Notes under the pieces: generated by a model
What the model saw: the letters and a program-made list of their open reading frames with translations, nothing else
What the model was told of the DNA's origin: nothing
Database searches by the model: none
Shown: piece after piece, positions 22,475 through 32,800 of the stretch
Layout: each line of letters opens with the position of its first letter
Numbering within the stretch: the stretch's first letter is position 1
Made by a program: the position numbers and the translations under genes
Source of the DNA: Hansfordia pulvinata
Taxonomy: Eukaryota; Ascomycota; Sordariomycetes; Xylariales
Reading direction: 5' to 3'
Assembly: GCA_006538405.1 (NCBI GenBank)
Contig: BJKQ01000001.1
Span: 3,906,001 to 3,970,000 of the forward strand
DNA length: 64,000 bases

Positions 22475-23045
22475 TCCCCCACCCAGCCGCTGCCGAGCCC
22501 GCTTTGAGTTGTAGACCAGGGGGCCAGGCAGGGAAGCGGGCGACGTCGAACATCCAGCGTTCCATGACCATCGGCCCTCCGCCACCGCCGGTGGTGTGGC
22601 CATCCACGCCGTCGTCGTCGTTACTGCTGCCGCCGCTGCCGCTTCTCCGAAGCTGGTGGTTGCCGTTACTGTAGATGACGACTGCGACGCGCTCGACGGC
22701 GCCCCGCGCCAGCTCGGGCCTCAGGGCGTCGAGGGCGTCGCGGACCCATGCGCAGACGGCCGGGTGGCGGGACTGGTGGACGGGCAGGTTGTAGGCGCGG
22801 CTGGCGAGGAAGGTCTCGGCGGGGTACAGGGCGCGGTAGTAGAGGATGTTGTGGACGCAGACGGTCAGGAAGTGGGTGAAGGTGGCAAGCAAGTGGGAGG
22901 CCTGGGGCAGGGGGATGGACGTCGAAGTGGATGCTGCTGGTGGCGTTGGCGAGGCTGACGATGGTGCCGCCGCCGCTGCCGCTGCCGCTGCCGCCGTCGC
23001 TGTTGCTGCTGCTGCTCCTGCTGGCCCGGCTGCTGGGGCCGGCAT
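21918..23045 (-). CDS. REV7: DNA polymerase zeta processivity subunit Rev7 (HORMA domain)
   Basis: Exon 22224-23045 and exon 21918-22121 join across a 102-nt intron (GTGAGT donor, CACAG acceptor) to give 341 residues. After an Ala/Pro-rich head the HORMA domain starts with LPQASHLLATFTHFLTVCVH and continues with NILYYRALYPAETF and YNLPVHQSRHPAVCAWV, then ERWMFDVARFPAWP. A hypervariable insert with 13 glutamines and Gly runs interrupts the domain before VNWADVHEHLRGAIRRLAHA. The last exon supplies the closing PPVEAGPLYFECWLEEGVAK. Rev7 clamps Rev3 peptides through a safety-belt HORMA fold in translesion synthesis. The polyQ/Gly insert lies in a loop position, so the fold is probably intact. 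The ATG at 23045 is the only reasonable in-frame start; the Ala-rich run just after it makes exact start choice uncertain. Confidence 0.85.
22434..22472 (-). repeat. (CAG)13 polyglutamine tract inside REV7
   Basis: Thirteen uninterrupted CTG triplets on the + strand encode 13 Gln in the HORMA-domain insert. Gly-coding GGC/GGA runs follow directly. Confidence 0.95.
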
Positions 23046-24026
23046 TGCGCGCGCGCGGTGCGCCTCTCGGGACGCGTACTCGTGCTGGGGTTGGTGGGTT
23101 GGCGGGGGGCGTCAGAGTGAGGGCGAGTCAGGTTGAAGGGCACGTTGGCGTCCGGGCGCACGTGGTATTGTGCGCGGGCGGCGGCACGGACAAGAAACAT
23201 GGAGATTGGTAGGAGGCACAAGCTATCTCTTAATTACGTAGGTACGGCAAGTAGGCCCAGGTAGCTAGGAGAGTGGTAGGGCTAACCTCGCACGCCTCGG
23301 AGAAAGGAAAAGACATACGGAATACGCATCAGGTACGTCACGGTTTGCCAATTTCAGCCTTACGAGGCGAGACTGTCACATGCCCGCGCGGCGAATGGTT
23401 CACTTCCAACTTCAGGCACCTCAGGTACGCCACCTTAGGCAGGGTACCTACATGTAGTGAATGGTGCCCTGATACCGTTTAACGCAACGGTATATGAACC
23501 AGCACACAAAGTTGATGCTCGATTGGCCTGCACGCGCGGGGTCACACTTGACATTGACACTTGCTCGTCAATCTAGAGATCACCTCCGCCGACATTTCAG
23601 ACCATCGATGGCGGCATCCCGCTGGCCCATGCACAGAATAACTATGCATGAGTACTGACTGGTCCACTCATGGCACAGCTCGCGTGCCTGGCTTGGTGAG
23701 CCGGAACGAACCGGAGCCGGAGCCGGTACTGGAGCTCGGGGCGCTGTCTCGGGGGCCGACAAGTACGTATGAGTAGACGTCTTGCACTTGCTATACGTCT
23801 GCCTATGTCCCCGCACTCGAGTGTTTGACGCGTTATGTCGCGTCTCTTTGATTCCAGGGCGAGTCAAGTGGAATTGGGCTCGGATTTGTGCGTTAACCGT
23901 TCCTATGCAGTAAAGCGGGTAGTGTCTTCTCCGTTATTTTACGCGGCCAGATGATGCACGTCAAGGTCAACTGGTGCTATGTGGTCTGTACGAGTATGTG
24001 TGTACTCGGACAGGTCGACCATCGAT
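23046..24026. other. REV7 upstream region
   Basis: It contains several TAGGTACCTAC and TACGAGTA-type words (e.g. 23083, 23760, 23989). No gene is evident. The MITE begins at its right end. Confidence 0.5.
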
Positions 24027-24028
24027 TA

Positions 24029-24091
24029 CCTTACGGGGGGGGGGGGGGGGGGGGGTGTTTGAAAACGATGATAGTGACCGTTTTACTCCTT
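24029..24091 (+). repeat. Left terminal inverted repeat of the MITE
   Basis: It pairs with 24504-24558. It contains a homopolymer of 21 G at 24035-24055. Confidence 0.85.
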
Positions 24092-24503
24092 AGAATGCAG
24101 GTCTCGCGAAAGTATTCATGTTACTGCTTACAGTTCAAAATCCTTTTTAGCCATCCACCTGCAAGCCACCTGGGCCTGCATTCCAGAGCCTGCACCACCC
24201 CCAGAATCATAACCAATTGAGCAATGACACCACCACCACCACTACCATCACTCTGCCCTTTGCTACCTAGGGGGTACTTTTCATTCTGCATCTAATAAAA
24301 CTGCTTCCAGATTCCTGGTGTTGAAGACCAGCCAGATAGCCCATCTTCTAGGCTGTCTGGTAGCTCCTTCCTTAGGTAGGTTATTTTCATGATTTTGAGC
24401 AGGAAAAATGAATTCAGGTTAAACAGAAGTACTGTAAAGGTTTCTTCATATGAAAGAGGTAACATGAATGCTTTCGCGGGACTCTATTTTCATTCCATTT
24501 TAA

Positions 24504-24558
24504 AAGGGTGAAAACGGTTATTATCATCGTTTTGAAACACCCCCTCCGCGCCGTAAGG
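24504..24558 (-). repeat. Right terminal inverted repeat of the MITE
   Basis: Reverse complement of the left terminus with a few mismatches (e.g. GATAATAACC versus GATAGTGACC). Confidence 0.85.
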
Positions 24559-24560
24559 TA

Positions 24561-25803
24561 TGTATTAAGACAACTTCAATTCAACCCAGCAAAGCGGGTA
24601 GTATGCAGCTAACCGAGATGCTAGGCCCGCCGGGGAATCCCCCTCATGATCGACGCGTCGCGGGGAAGCCAGGAAAAGGGGGGCAAAAAGAAAGGAGAAG
24701 AGGACTACGGGAAGAGGAGACTTGAAAAGCGTGAATAGGTAGGTAGCCAAGTACGAGTACCACCACCGCGAATCAGCCTGGCTTGTCTGCATGCCCGGGG
24801 CATGTGGCGGATTGGCGCTACCTGGTGCTACGAGTACACAGTTGGAGTAAGATGCAGAGAGAGGGATGAGAAGGGTTTGGCTGCAGAGTGAGCTCTCCCT
24901 GAAGAATCCGGGCGCCGGGGTAGGGATCACATCAACGATAGATCTCTCGGCAAGAAAAGAAAAGAAGGAAAACATCGACAGCCCTGCGCCCTGTCGAGCG
25001 CATGGGCGCCTGCACATGCCGTCATGGGCTCCGCTGGAGCGCGTCCGGCCGGCCTCTTGACCGCCATAATGCACCCCTGGCTCTGTCTTGGAATGGGCGG
25101 AGCAGCGCAGCGCTGAGCACGGGGCACCTTTGGCGGGGTTCATAGGTTGCCGCCCGCCCATGGAGGAACACCTCTTTGATCCATGTTGAAGACGGCTCGA
25201 CTCGCGGATAAGTGAGCAAGCAGCATTCAGATTGATCGTAGAAGAGCGAGACAGGACGCGCAAGAACGGCTACGTGCTTCCCGCCCCATCTGTATTAATA
25301 ACAACATTGAATGCACAGACTCGGCTTGCAGCCAAAGAGGCGCCCTCCCGCCTTCGCACCTCAGCTTCCAGTGCTGGTACCCGACCCCGCGGCCGCCTTT
25401 CCAAGAGGTGGTATGTACCTAAACCTGCCTGGAATCCAGTAGGGGTCGTACCTAGGTGTTCCAGGGTGTTCCAATGGATGGATGGATCCAATGTTTGTAG
25501 ATGTAGCGCCAATACCAATACCCAACATTAGGTAGGTAGGTAAAGAATAACAATATTAAGTGCAGGCAGGCGCACCCGCGCCCGCCCGCGTTTGTCTGCA
25601 CCTTCCCCGAACCCGTCCACCAGACTCACGAACTTCACGGCCGGACGACGGAGACGAAGACGACGACGAAGACGACGACGAAGACGACGACGACGCCGTC
25701 TCTTCCCCCTCTCTCCCTCCCCCCGACCCGTCGCCTCGATTATCCGCACCACCACCATCCGCCCTCCGGCTTGGTCACGCCCACGCCCGCTCCCGCCGCC
25801 ACC
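24561..25803. other. KAP114 upstream region
   Basis: GTACGAGTAC at 24751-24760 and TACGAGTACAC at about 24829 are copies of the recurrent intergenic word. A GAC/GAA trinucleotide run lies at 25645-25697 in the probable 5' leader, about 110 bp before the start codon. No other gene is supported. Confidence 0.5.
25645..25697 (+). repeat. GAC/GAA trinucleotide repeat in the KAP114 leader
   Basis: Imperfect array of GACGAC/GACGAA units, outside the coding sequence. Confidence 0.8.
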
Positions 25804-28800
25804 ATGGAGGACCAGCTTGTCCAGGTCCTCGCCAACACCCTGTCCCCCACCGAGGACCTCCGCAAGCGCGCCGAGCAAGACCTCCAGCAGGCCCAGTCCA
25901 ACCCGGCATTCCCTTTGGCCCTCGCCAACATCAGCGGCCACCCCGCAGTCGACGTCGCAATCCGCCAGTCCGCCCTCTCCAACCTGCGCCTCTTCGTCGA
26001 GGACAACTGGAGCCCCGACGTCGGCCTCTCCCCCATCGAAGATGCCATCAAGGCCCAGATCCGCCCCATGCTCCTCGAGCTCGCCATCAACTCCGACGAC
26101 AGGAAGGTCAAGACCGCCGCTAGGTAAGTTGACCGTCCGCCGGCCCCTCCGCCTCCGCCCTCACGCCGGTCTGCCCATCTGCCGCCCACTGACACACGCC
26201 CTCGCCGCCCAGTTTCGCCGTCGGCAAGATCGCCAACGTTGACTTCCCCGACAACTGGCCCGAGTTGCTGCCCTCTCTTCTCGGCATCATCCCCACCGCC
26301 AACGACAACCAGCTCCATGGCGCCCTCAAAGTCCTCAACGACCTGGTTGAGGAGAGCCTGAGCGACGACCAGTTCTTTACCATGGCCCCGGACATTGTCA
26401 AGGTCGTCCACGACGTCGCCCTCGACGGTAACCGAAAGCCCCTGTTGAGAGCCCTCGCCATTGCCGTCTTCAAGAACACTTTCAACCTCATGGACATTGT
26501 CAAGGAGGAGCACGCTGAGCACGTTACAAATTTCGCCAACCAGGCTCTCCAGGCTTGGTTCGACTTCATCCTGCAAGTCATGAACGAGCCCTTCCCTGAC
26601 GCGCCTGCCGACATCACCTCGCAACCTGCCGAGTGGAACGGTCTCATTGCCCTCAAGCTTCAGGCCATCAAGTGCCTTCTCAAGGTCCGCGAGGTCTTCC
26701 CGTCGCTTCTGGCTCCCCGTACCCCTGGCTTCTTCGAGGCTGCCTGGCAAGAGCTCCTAAAGCTGCGGGAGGTCTATGAGCATCTCTATCTCGAGAATGA
26801 AGCCCAGAGTCGCCTGGAAGATTCCGACGGCCTCCCCTATACGCTGGACTTCCTGGTCCTGGAAGAGCTCGACTTCTTGAAGAGCTGCCTCACTGCTCCT
26901 CCGGTCCGCAAGCAGCTGGACTCCCAACTGAGCGCATACCCCGACGTTCAGAGCGTCCCTTGGGTTCTGGACCTCATGAGCATCGCGACCGCTTACTCGC
27001 GCATCACCCTCGAGGAGGAGGGTATGTGGGACATTGACGTCTCCGTTTATCTCGCCGAAGAAACCTCGGTCAGTGCCAACTACACTCCACGCATCGCTTG
27101 CGGTGATCTCCTCATCAAGCTCGGCGAGTGGCTGCGCCAGAGCACCCTCGTCGGACTCTTCACGCATACCCGCATGCTCTTCAGCGGAGAAGTCCCCTCG
27201 TGGAGAAGACAGGAGGCCGCCCTATTCCTCTTGACCATGATTGTCACCGATTTCCTCGATTGCGACAAGCAGGTGGACCCTCAAACCGCGACTGCTTTCA
27301 AGGACCTGGTCACTCTCGCCATTGGCAACCAGGAGCAGCCCTTGCTGCGTGCCAGAGGCTACCTCGTAGCCGGCATGCTCGTGCAATGCAGCGACAGCGT
27401 GTTTGAGCTCTTCGACCGTACCATCGAGGCTATCAGCGCTGAGGAGTCTGAGCTTGTCCAGGTCGCCTGTATTAAGGCTGCCGAAGGCTTCATCAAGGCT
27501 GACGGCTTAGGTGCCGTGCCCGGCAAGATTGCTGAGGCACAAGCCAAGGTCGTCCATGCCATTGGGAAGTGGGTCAATGGCAAGGACATGACCGACATTG
27601 ACGAGCCGGGTGACTTGCTCGTGACCATTGCCGAAACTCTACGGACCGCAATCCACGCCGACCAGGCTACTGTGTTGACGACTGATTTGCCTGCCTTGAA
27701 TCTGTTGTTCGTCATCGCCCAGCATGCCGCGGACAACTGGCAGGTACGTGATCCCAGACCGAAGTTACGTTCCCGCACACTAACCTGGACGTACAGGTCA
27801 CAACTACCATCAGCGAGGCCTTTGAGGATCTCGTTCAGACAATGGACGATCAAGCGTCTTACCAAGCTCTTTGCGCCAAGGCTATCCCCTTATTATCCAA
27901 CTGCTTCGATGCCGGTAATGTGACATCGGATGACACCTTGATCACCGTGAGTCCTCCTTACAGCTCCAAGACCCGCAGCCGCTGATTACGTTAGTTTGCC
28001 ATGGAATTGACTGCGTCCATGATGCAGTTCGGGTCGACGCCACTCCCGGAGGGCCTGGTCAAGACTATGCTGCCCAAGTTGAACAAGCTCCTGATGGAGA
28101 GCCACGAAGGTGCGGTCTTGCGACCGGGTGCTGAGTCACTCAGATATATGCTGGCCCACGACCCTCAACAGATGTTCGACTACAAAGACGAAGCAGGCCA
28201 GTCTGGCGCTGTCATTTGTCTGCAGGTTGTCGACCGTCTACTGGGCACCTCGATCGAAGACAATGCTGCTTCTGAGGTCGGTGGGCTTGCCGCCGAGCTC
28301 GTGGAAAAGGCTGGGCGCGAGGGCCTGGGAGAGTACTTGGAGAAGCTCCTCGGTGCTGTCGCGACGAGACTTGCCACTGCCGAGGCCGTACCGCTGATTC
28401 AGTCCTTGATCCTGGTCTTCGCCCGTCTATCTCTGAACCCGGATGGAGCCCGTGCTGTCGTCGACATCTGCTGCAACCTGTGGGCGGAAGAGGCCAGGGG
28501 GGGCGACGAGCCACCCAAGGGGCTTCAGGTTGTGCTGGGCAAGTGGCTTGAGAACTCGGTCAGCTTCGCCGGCTATGACGAGATCCGTCAAAAGTGAGTG
28601 CGGCACAGTTCCTCTTTTGAACTCAGCTCTAACCCAAATTTTAGCGACATTGCCTTGGCAACAATCTATAGACTCAACGACCCCCGTGTGGCCTTGGTCA
28701 GGGTCAAGGGTGATCTGATTGTGCAGCACACGGATAAAATCATGACGCGCTCGCGGGCGCGCCAGAATCCTGATCAGTACACCATCATCGCGGCGCCTCT

Positions 28801-29149
28801 CAAGATCATCAAGGTCCTGATCGAGGAGCTGTCCTCGGCCTCGGGCACGCAGGGTGCGGCGTACGCCGCGGCTGCGGCCGCCGCTTTCGCTGACGAGGAG
28901 GAGGACGACGGATGGGAAGACGACCCGGACACAATCGACCTCAACCTCGGCTCCACCAAGAACGACTTGATGGGCTACCTCGAAGCGACAAACCCCCGCG
29001 CCCCTGACGACGAGACGCAAGCCATCCTAACAGAGTTCTTCTTTGACGCCGCCACAAATGACGTCGCGGGATTCCGCAGCACGTGGCTAGAGCAGCTCAC
29101 CGAAGGCGAGAAGGAGAAGCTGAAGACTATGGAAAATTCTCGGGTTTGA
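25804..29149 (+). CDS. KAP114: Importin-9 / karyopherin Kap114 (importin-beta family)
   Basis: Five exons, 25804-26123, 26213-27743, 27797-27946, 27995-28593 and 28645-29149, give 1034 residues. The start is ACCATGG at 25804. Residues about 20-105 form the importin-beta N-terminal domain (LRKRAEQDLQQAQSNPAFPL, then RQSALSNLRLFVEDNW). The rest reads as consecutive helical HEAT repeats such as FAVGKIANVDFPDNWPELLP. Near residue 945 there is an acidic stretch EEEDDGWEDDPD, as in Kap114/importin-9, where such loops help cargo release or histone binding. The family imports TBP and histones H2A-H2B into the nucleus through RanGTP-dependent cycling. All four introns carry standard splice sites and keep phase, and no frame error was found in the 3.1 kb of coding sequence. 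Its C-terminal neighbour is the convergent clathrin gene. Confidence 0.9.
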
Positions 29150-29846
29150 TGAGGGAAGGTCAGGGGGACAAGCGGATGGGTGGCAGCGACAATGATTCTA
29201 GACGTTTCAACATAGAACACAGGTCGGATTCCGGTGGTAGATGAAGATATCAGAGTAATACTCTTTTTACCAGCAATCTTCGGCGAAGCTATGCGCAGCC
29301 CGCGTGCTGGGCCAAAATATGGCGATGGTACGGCCAGCAAGACGTTCAATAAATCAATTCAAATATTGACAAGACGAGCTTCAAGGTTTCCTGGGCCTAC
29401 GTTTCGCCGCGACACTTGAAGGAGTATCTCGATTGCGCCCTCCAATAACCGTGAGATGATCTCGTGTGCATAATACACATCGATTTTGGCATGTTATGTG
29501 AGGGCGAGGAGGGCTTCAGCTCCACTGAAGCACAGCAAACCAATCATGGTGGCTATACCAAGAACATTCATGACGTTGCCGCTTTCATGAAGCAAAATTT
29601 GAGGGCATGAACTGAACCGTGACGGCACCAATCGGCATTAGGGGCTTTTCAGCCTACTCTCGACGGAACCTTCGATGACTATTTCTTGATGGCAGTCACT
29701 ATCACTTCGCATCCAGCGTGAGTGAATACATTGGTTGAACGCATGAATTTGGCATCGTGATTTACTATACAGATTAGAGAGCAGCTCGCATCATTAGCTA
29801 ATTAGCAGACTTTTATCCCCTTTCGCCTAGTCCCTCAACGGGTCGT
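29150..29846. other. Convergent intergenic region (KAP114 / clathrin 3' ends)
   Basis: AT-richer than the genes, as expected of two 3' untranslated regions. No reading frame or RNA gene was recognised. Confidence 0.6.
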
Positions 29847-32800
29847 TCAGAAGCCAAAGCCCGTGGGCTGAGGCGCGAAGCCGTTTGGCTGACCGTAACC
29901 TCCAGGCGCAGGGGCGGCTCCGGTGGGGCCAGCAGTAATCATAAGACGGTTGCTGCCCAGAATGGGGGCCTCGTCGTCTTGCTTGACCTGGGCGGTCTCC
30001 TTGGCCTTTCTGGCCTCGTTGTCTGCTGTAAGGGTGGCAATCTGTTTCGTCTGCTGGCAAAGCATGTTGACCATGTAGGGCATGGTGAAGTCAGTGAGGC
30101 CATGGCGCCACGACAGCTCAAGCACAATATCGGGGCGAATGAGGTCGTAGCAAGCGTAGAGCATGCCAACGTAGCACTCGCGGCTTCCAATGTCCACAAA
30201 CTACAGACTATTAGTGATTTGAATAATGTGACGAAGGAATAACGACTTACGTAACGCAGAAGGTCCTCGACGATTTCAGACTTGCCAGACAGAGCGGCAG
30301 TCTCAATGGCGTCCTCGTAGATCTTATCTTGCTTGGAGAGAGCGATCGACTTGTCCCATCTCCGGTTGGTACGGTAGATCTCGGCGGCGACCTGGCGGAA
30401 CAAGATAAGTTCGTGCTTCTCGAGGCGGCCAGCAAGCTCGTTGGCATCGTAGTTGTCGTAGCTCTTGACCGATGTCTTCAGAAGCTTGTAGTTCTCCTCC
30501 TCGATGAGCAGGTCGTTGATCGCATCGTTGACAGTGCGCTTGTTCTGGCTCTGGACATCCGTCAGGAAGTCTCTGATCAGAGGCAGGTTGTCAGACTTCT
30601 GAAACATGCGGACGACACGGTTAACGTCGATACGAGGCTTCAGAGCCTGGAGAAGATCGGGAATGCGCATGGGCTGCATCTCCAGGTAAAAGTTGATGGC
30701 GCGGTAGAAGATTTCCAGGTTCGCCACCTTGACGACAATGTCCTTGAAGTTCTCGTGCTCGTCGGCGTACTCGTTAGTCCAAGAGTGGTGTGCGTGCTCC
30801 ATCAGGCACAGCGCGGCATTGTCGAACTCGTCGTAGTGAACGTAGCAGAAAGCCAGCTCAGGCCACAGGTTGGCCTCCTCGCAGGCACTGATCATCTTGG
30901 GCATGTTCAGTCTGGACCAGAAGGACTTGATGTGGCTCATGACACGCTCGGGTGGTACTTGGACAGAGCGATACCCATTTCGGTGAAGACACCCATGTGG
31001 GCACGGTCGGCCTTCAAGCTGCCATCAATGACGTCGAGGAGCTCATCAAAGTAGCCCTCATATTCGTATCGCTTGATGACAATCTGGAGCTGCTCGGCGT
31101 TCAGAACCAACTCGCGACCACAGATCTTCGCCAGGTCGAACTCCTTCTTGCTCAGGCAGACACGGTGGACTTCGCTCCAAACATCAATGTTGTTGGCCTT
31201 GCGAGCGGTGTCAACGGCGGCGGCGTAGTCTTCGAGGTGGACCAGGGTGGTGGCAAGTTTCGCCCACTTGGAAATGCTCTGGTAGAAGATCTTGGCAGCC
31301 TCGTGGAGACCCTCGCTGGAAGCCTTGTCACCTGACTCCTCGACATTGGCGACGTTGGTCTGCGAAAGGAAGACGCGAAGCTCCTCGATCTCGCCCAGTC
31401 TCGCGAGAGAGAAGGCCAAGGCAGTGTCGATAGGAGGCTCACGCAGCTTCTTGCGAGCCATGTACAGAAACTGGATGAGCTCACGGTCCTTGCCGGCGGC
31501 AGTGGCAACCTCAATCACCTCCAAGTAGTTCTTGGGTCGTTGGCCTTGATGTAAGACTCGATCGACTCGGGTATCTGGAGGCCATCGAGCTGAGCCTTGG
31601 CAACCTTACTCCAGACCTCAGGCTCATCCACCTCCTCAGCAAAGTCGGCAATGCGCTTCATGTCGACGATGCGGTCGGTCAGGACCTCGATCGCGGCAAT
31701 CGTGTTGTTAACCTTCTTGTAAATTTGCAGGGCCTCCTCGTACAGACCGACATCGGTACAGAGTTCGGCACACTCATCAGGGTTGAACTCGTTGAGCTTG
31801 TCAATCAGGTCAGAAACCTGCGCCTTGTCAGACTTAGCGGCAGTGAGAATCAACAGGTTCTGCAAGCTCGAGTTGTCTTGGAACGGCGAGGGCTCGAGAA
31901 GAATTTTCTTGAGGAGCTCGATCAGTTCGGCAGGAAGATCAGCCGCGAGCAAAGACGCGACGGCTTCCGAAACCTTCGAGGGGTCGTTGCACTCCGGAAC
32001 CGCGGTGGCGATGACCTGGTCAACGACAGAACGGCGGTGGATGTTGTTCTCGCTCAGGACGAAACCCCACAGCTCACGGTCGGCACGTTCCAGAAGGTAA
32101 CGAGCCTGGGCGCGGTACATCGAGTTCTCGTTGGTGATGTTGATGAGCTCCAGGTCATTCTGGCCCTTCTGGTACGCGATGAAGGCGAGATTGGGGTCGC
32201 GCTTCTCGCAGTATTTACCGACGCTGAGGGTGTCGTATCGGTCGTTCTCCTTCAGGAACTGCTCCGGGTTGTTGTTCGAGTCGATGTAGATCATGGCAAG
32301 AGCGTTGTAGACTGCCTGCTGCTCGTTGCCAGCAGCGAGCGTGGCCTCGAGGAAGGGAAGCAGAAGCTTGAGGCGGTTCCTCTTTCCAACGTTGTCAACC
32401 AGAGCATCGATAGGGATTTGAGAAGAGTCAACGGTGGACAGAAGCTTCTTGATGACATCGTCATCGCAGTCGACGTCAAGGAGACCAGCAATGACTTCGG
32501 GAGTCTTGCTGGGTTGACCCGTTGGACGTAAGTCTCAATGGCGTTGAACTTCTGCTGCTGGTACAGGTAGAGGATCAGGTCGTGGGTGAAGTTGTGCCTG
32601 TCGCAGACAATGATCAGAGGCAGCATCTCGGAAAGGTGAGCCTCCTTGAGGAAGTTCTTGACCTTCTCGGGGTTGTAGTGGTTGCTGTCTCTGCAGATAC
32701 GCTCAACTTCGCTGAACTGGCCGATCTTGGTAGCAGCCTCAATGTACTTGAAGTGCACATCCTCCTCCTCGGACATGTTGACAATGCTGCCCAGGTAGTA

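Larger units (their letters stand above)
24029..24558. mobile_element. Non-autonomous DNA transposon (MITE) with TA target duplication
   Basis: The 530-bp element starts CCTTACGG and ends CCGTAAGG, exact reverse complements, with TA on both sides (24027-24028 and 24559-24560). The inverted similarity continues inwards for about 50-60 bp through GGGGGTGTTTNAAAACGATGAT and CCGTTTT. The interior is AT-richer than the flanks and has no open transposase frame. TA duplication with this structure points to a Tc1/mariner/pogo-type (Fot1-like) family mobilised in trans. The left terminus carries a 21-G run where the right one has GCGCGGAGGGGG, so the left repeat has expanded. The element sits in intergenic DNA between REV7 and KAP114. 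Confidence 0.82.
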
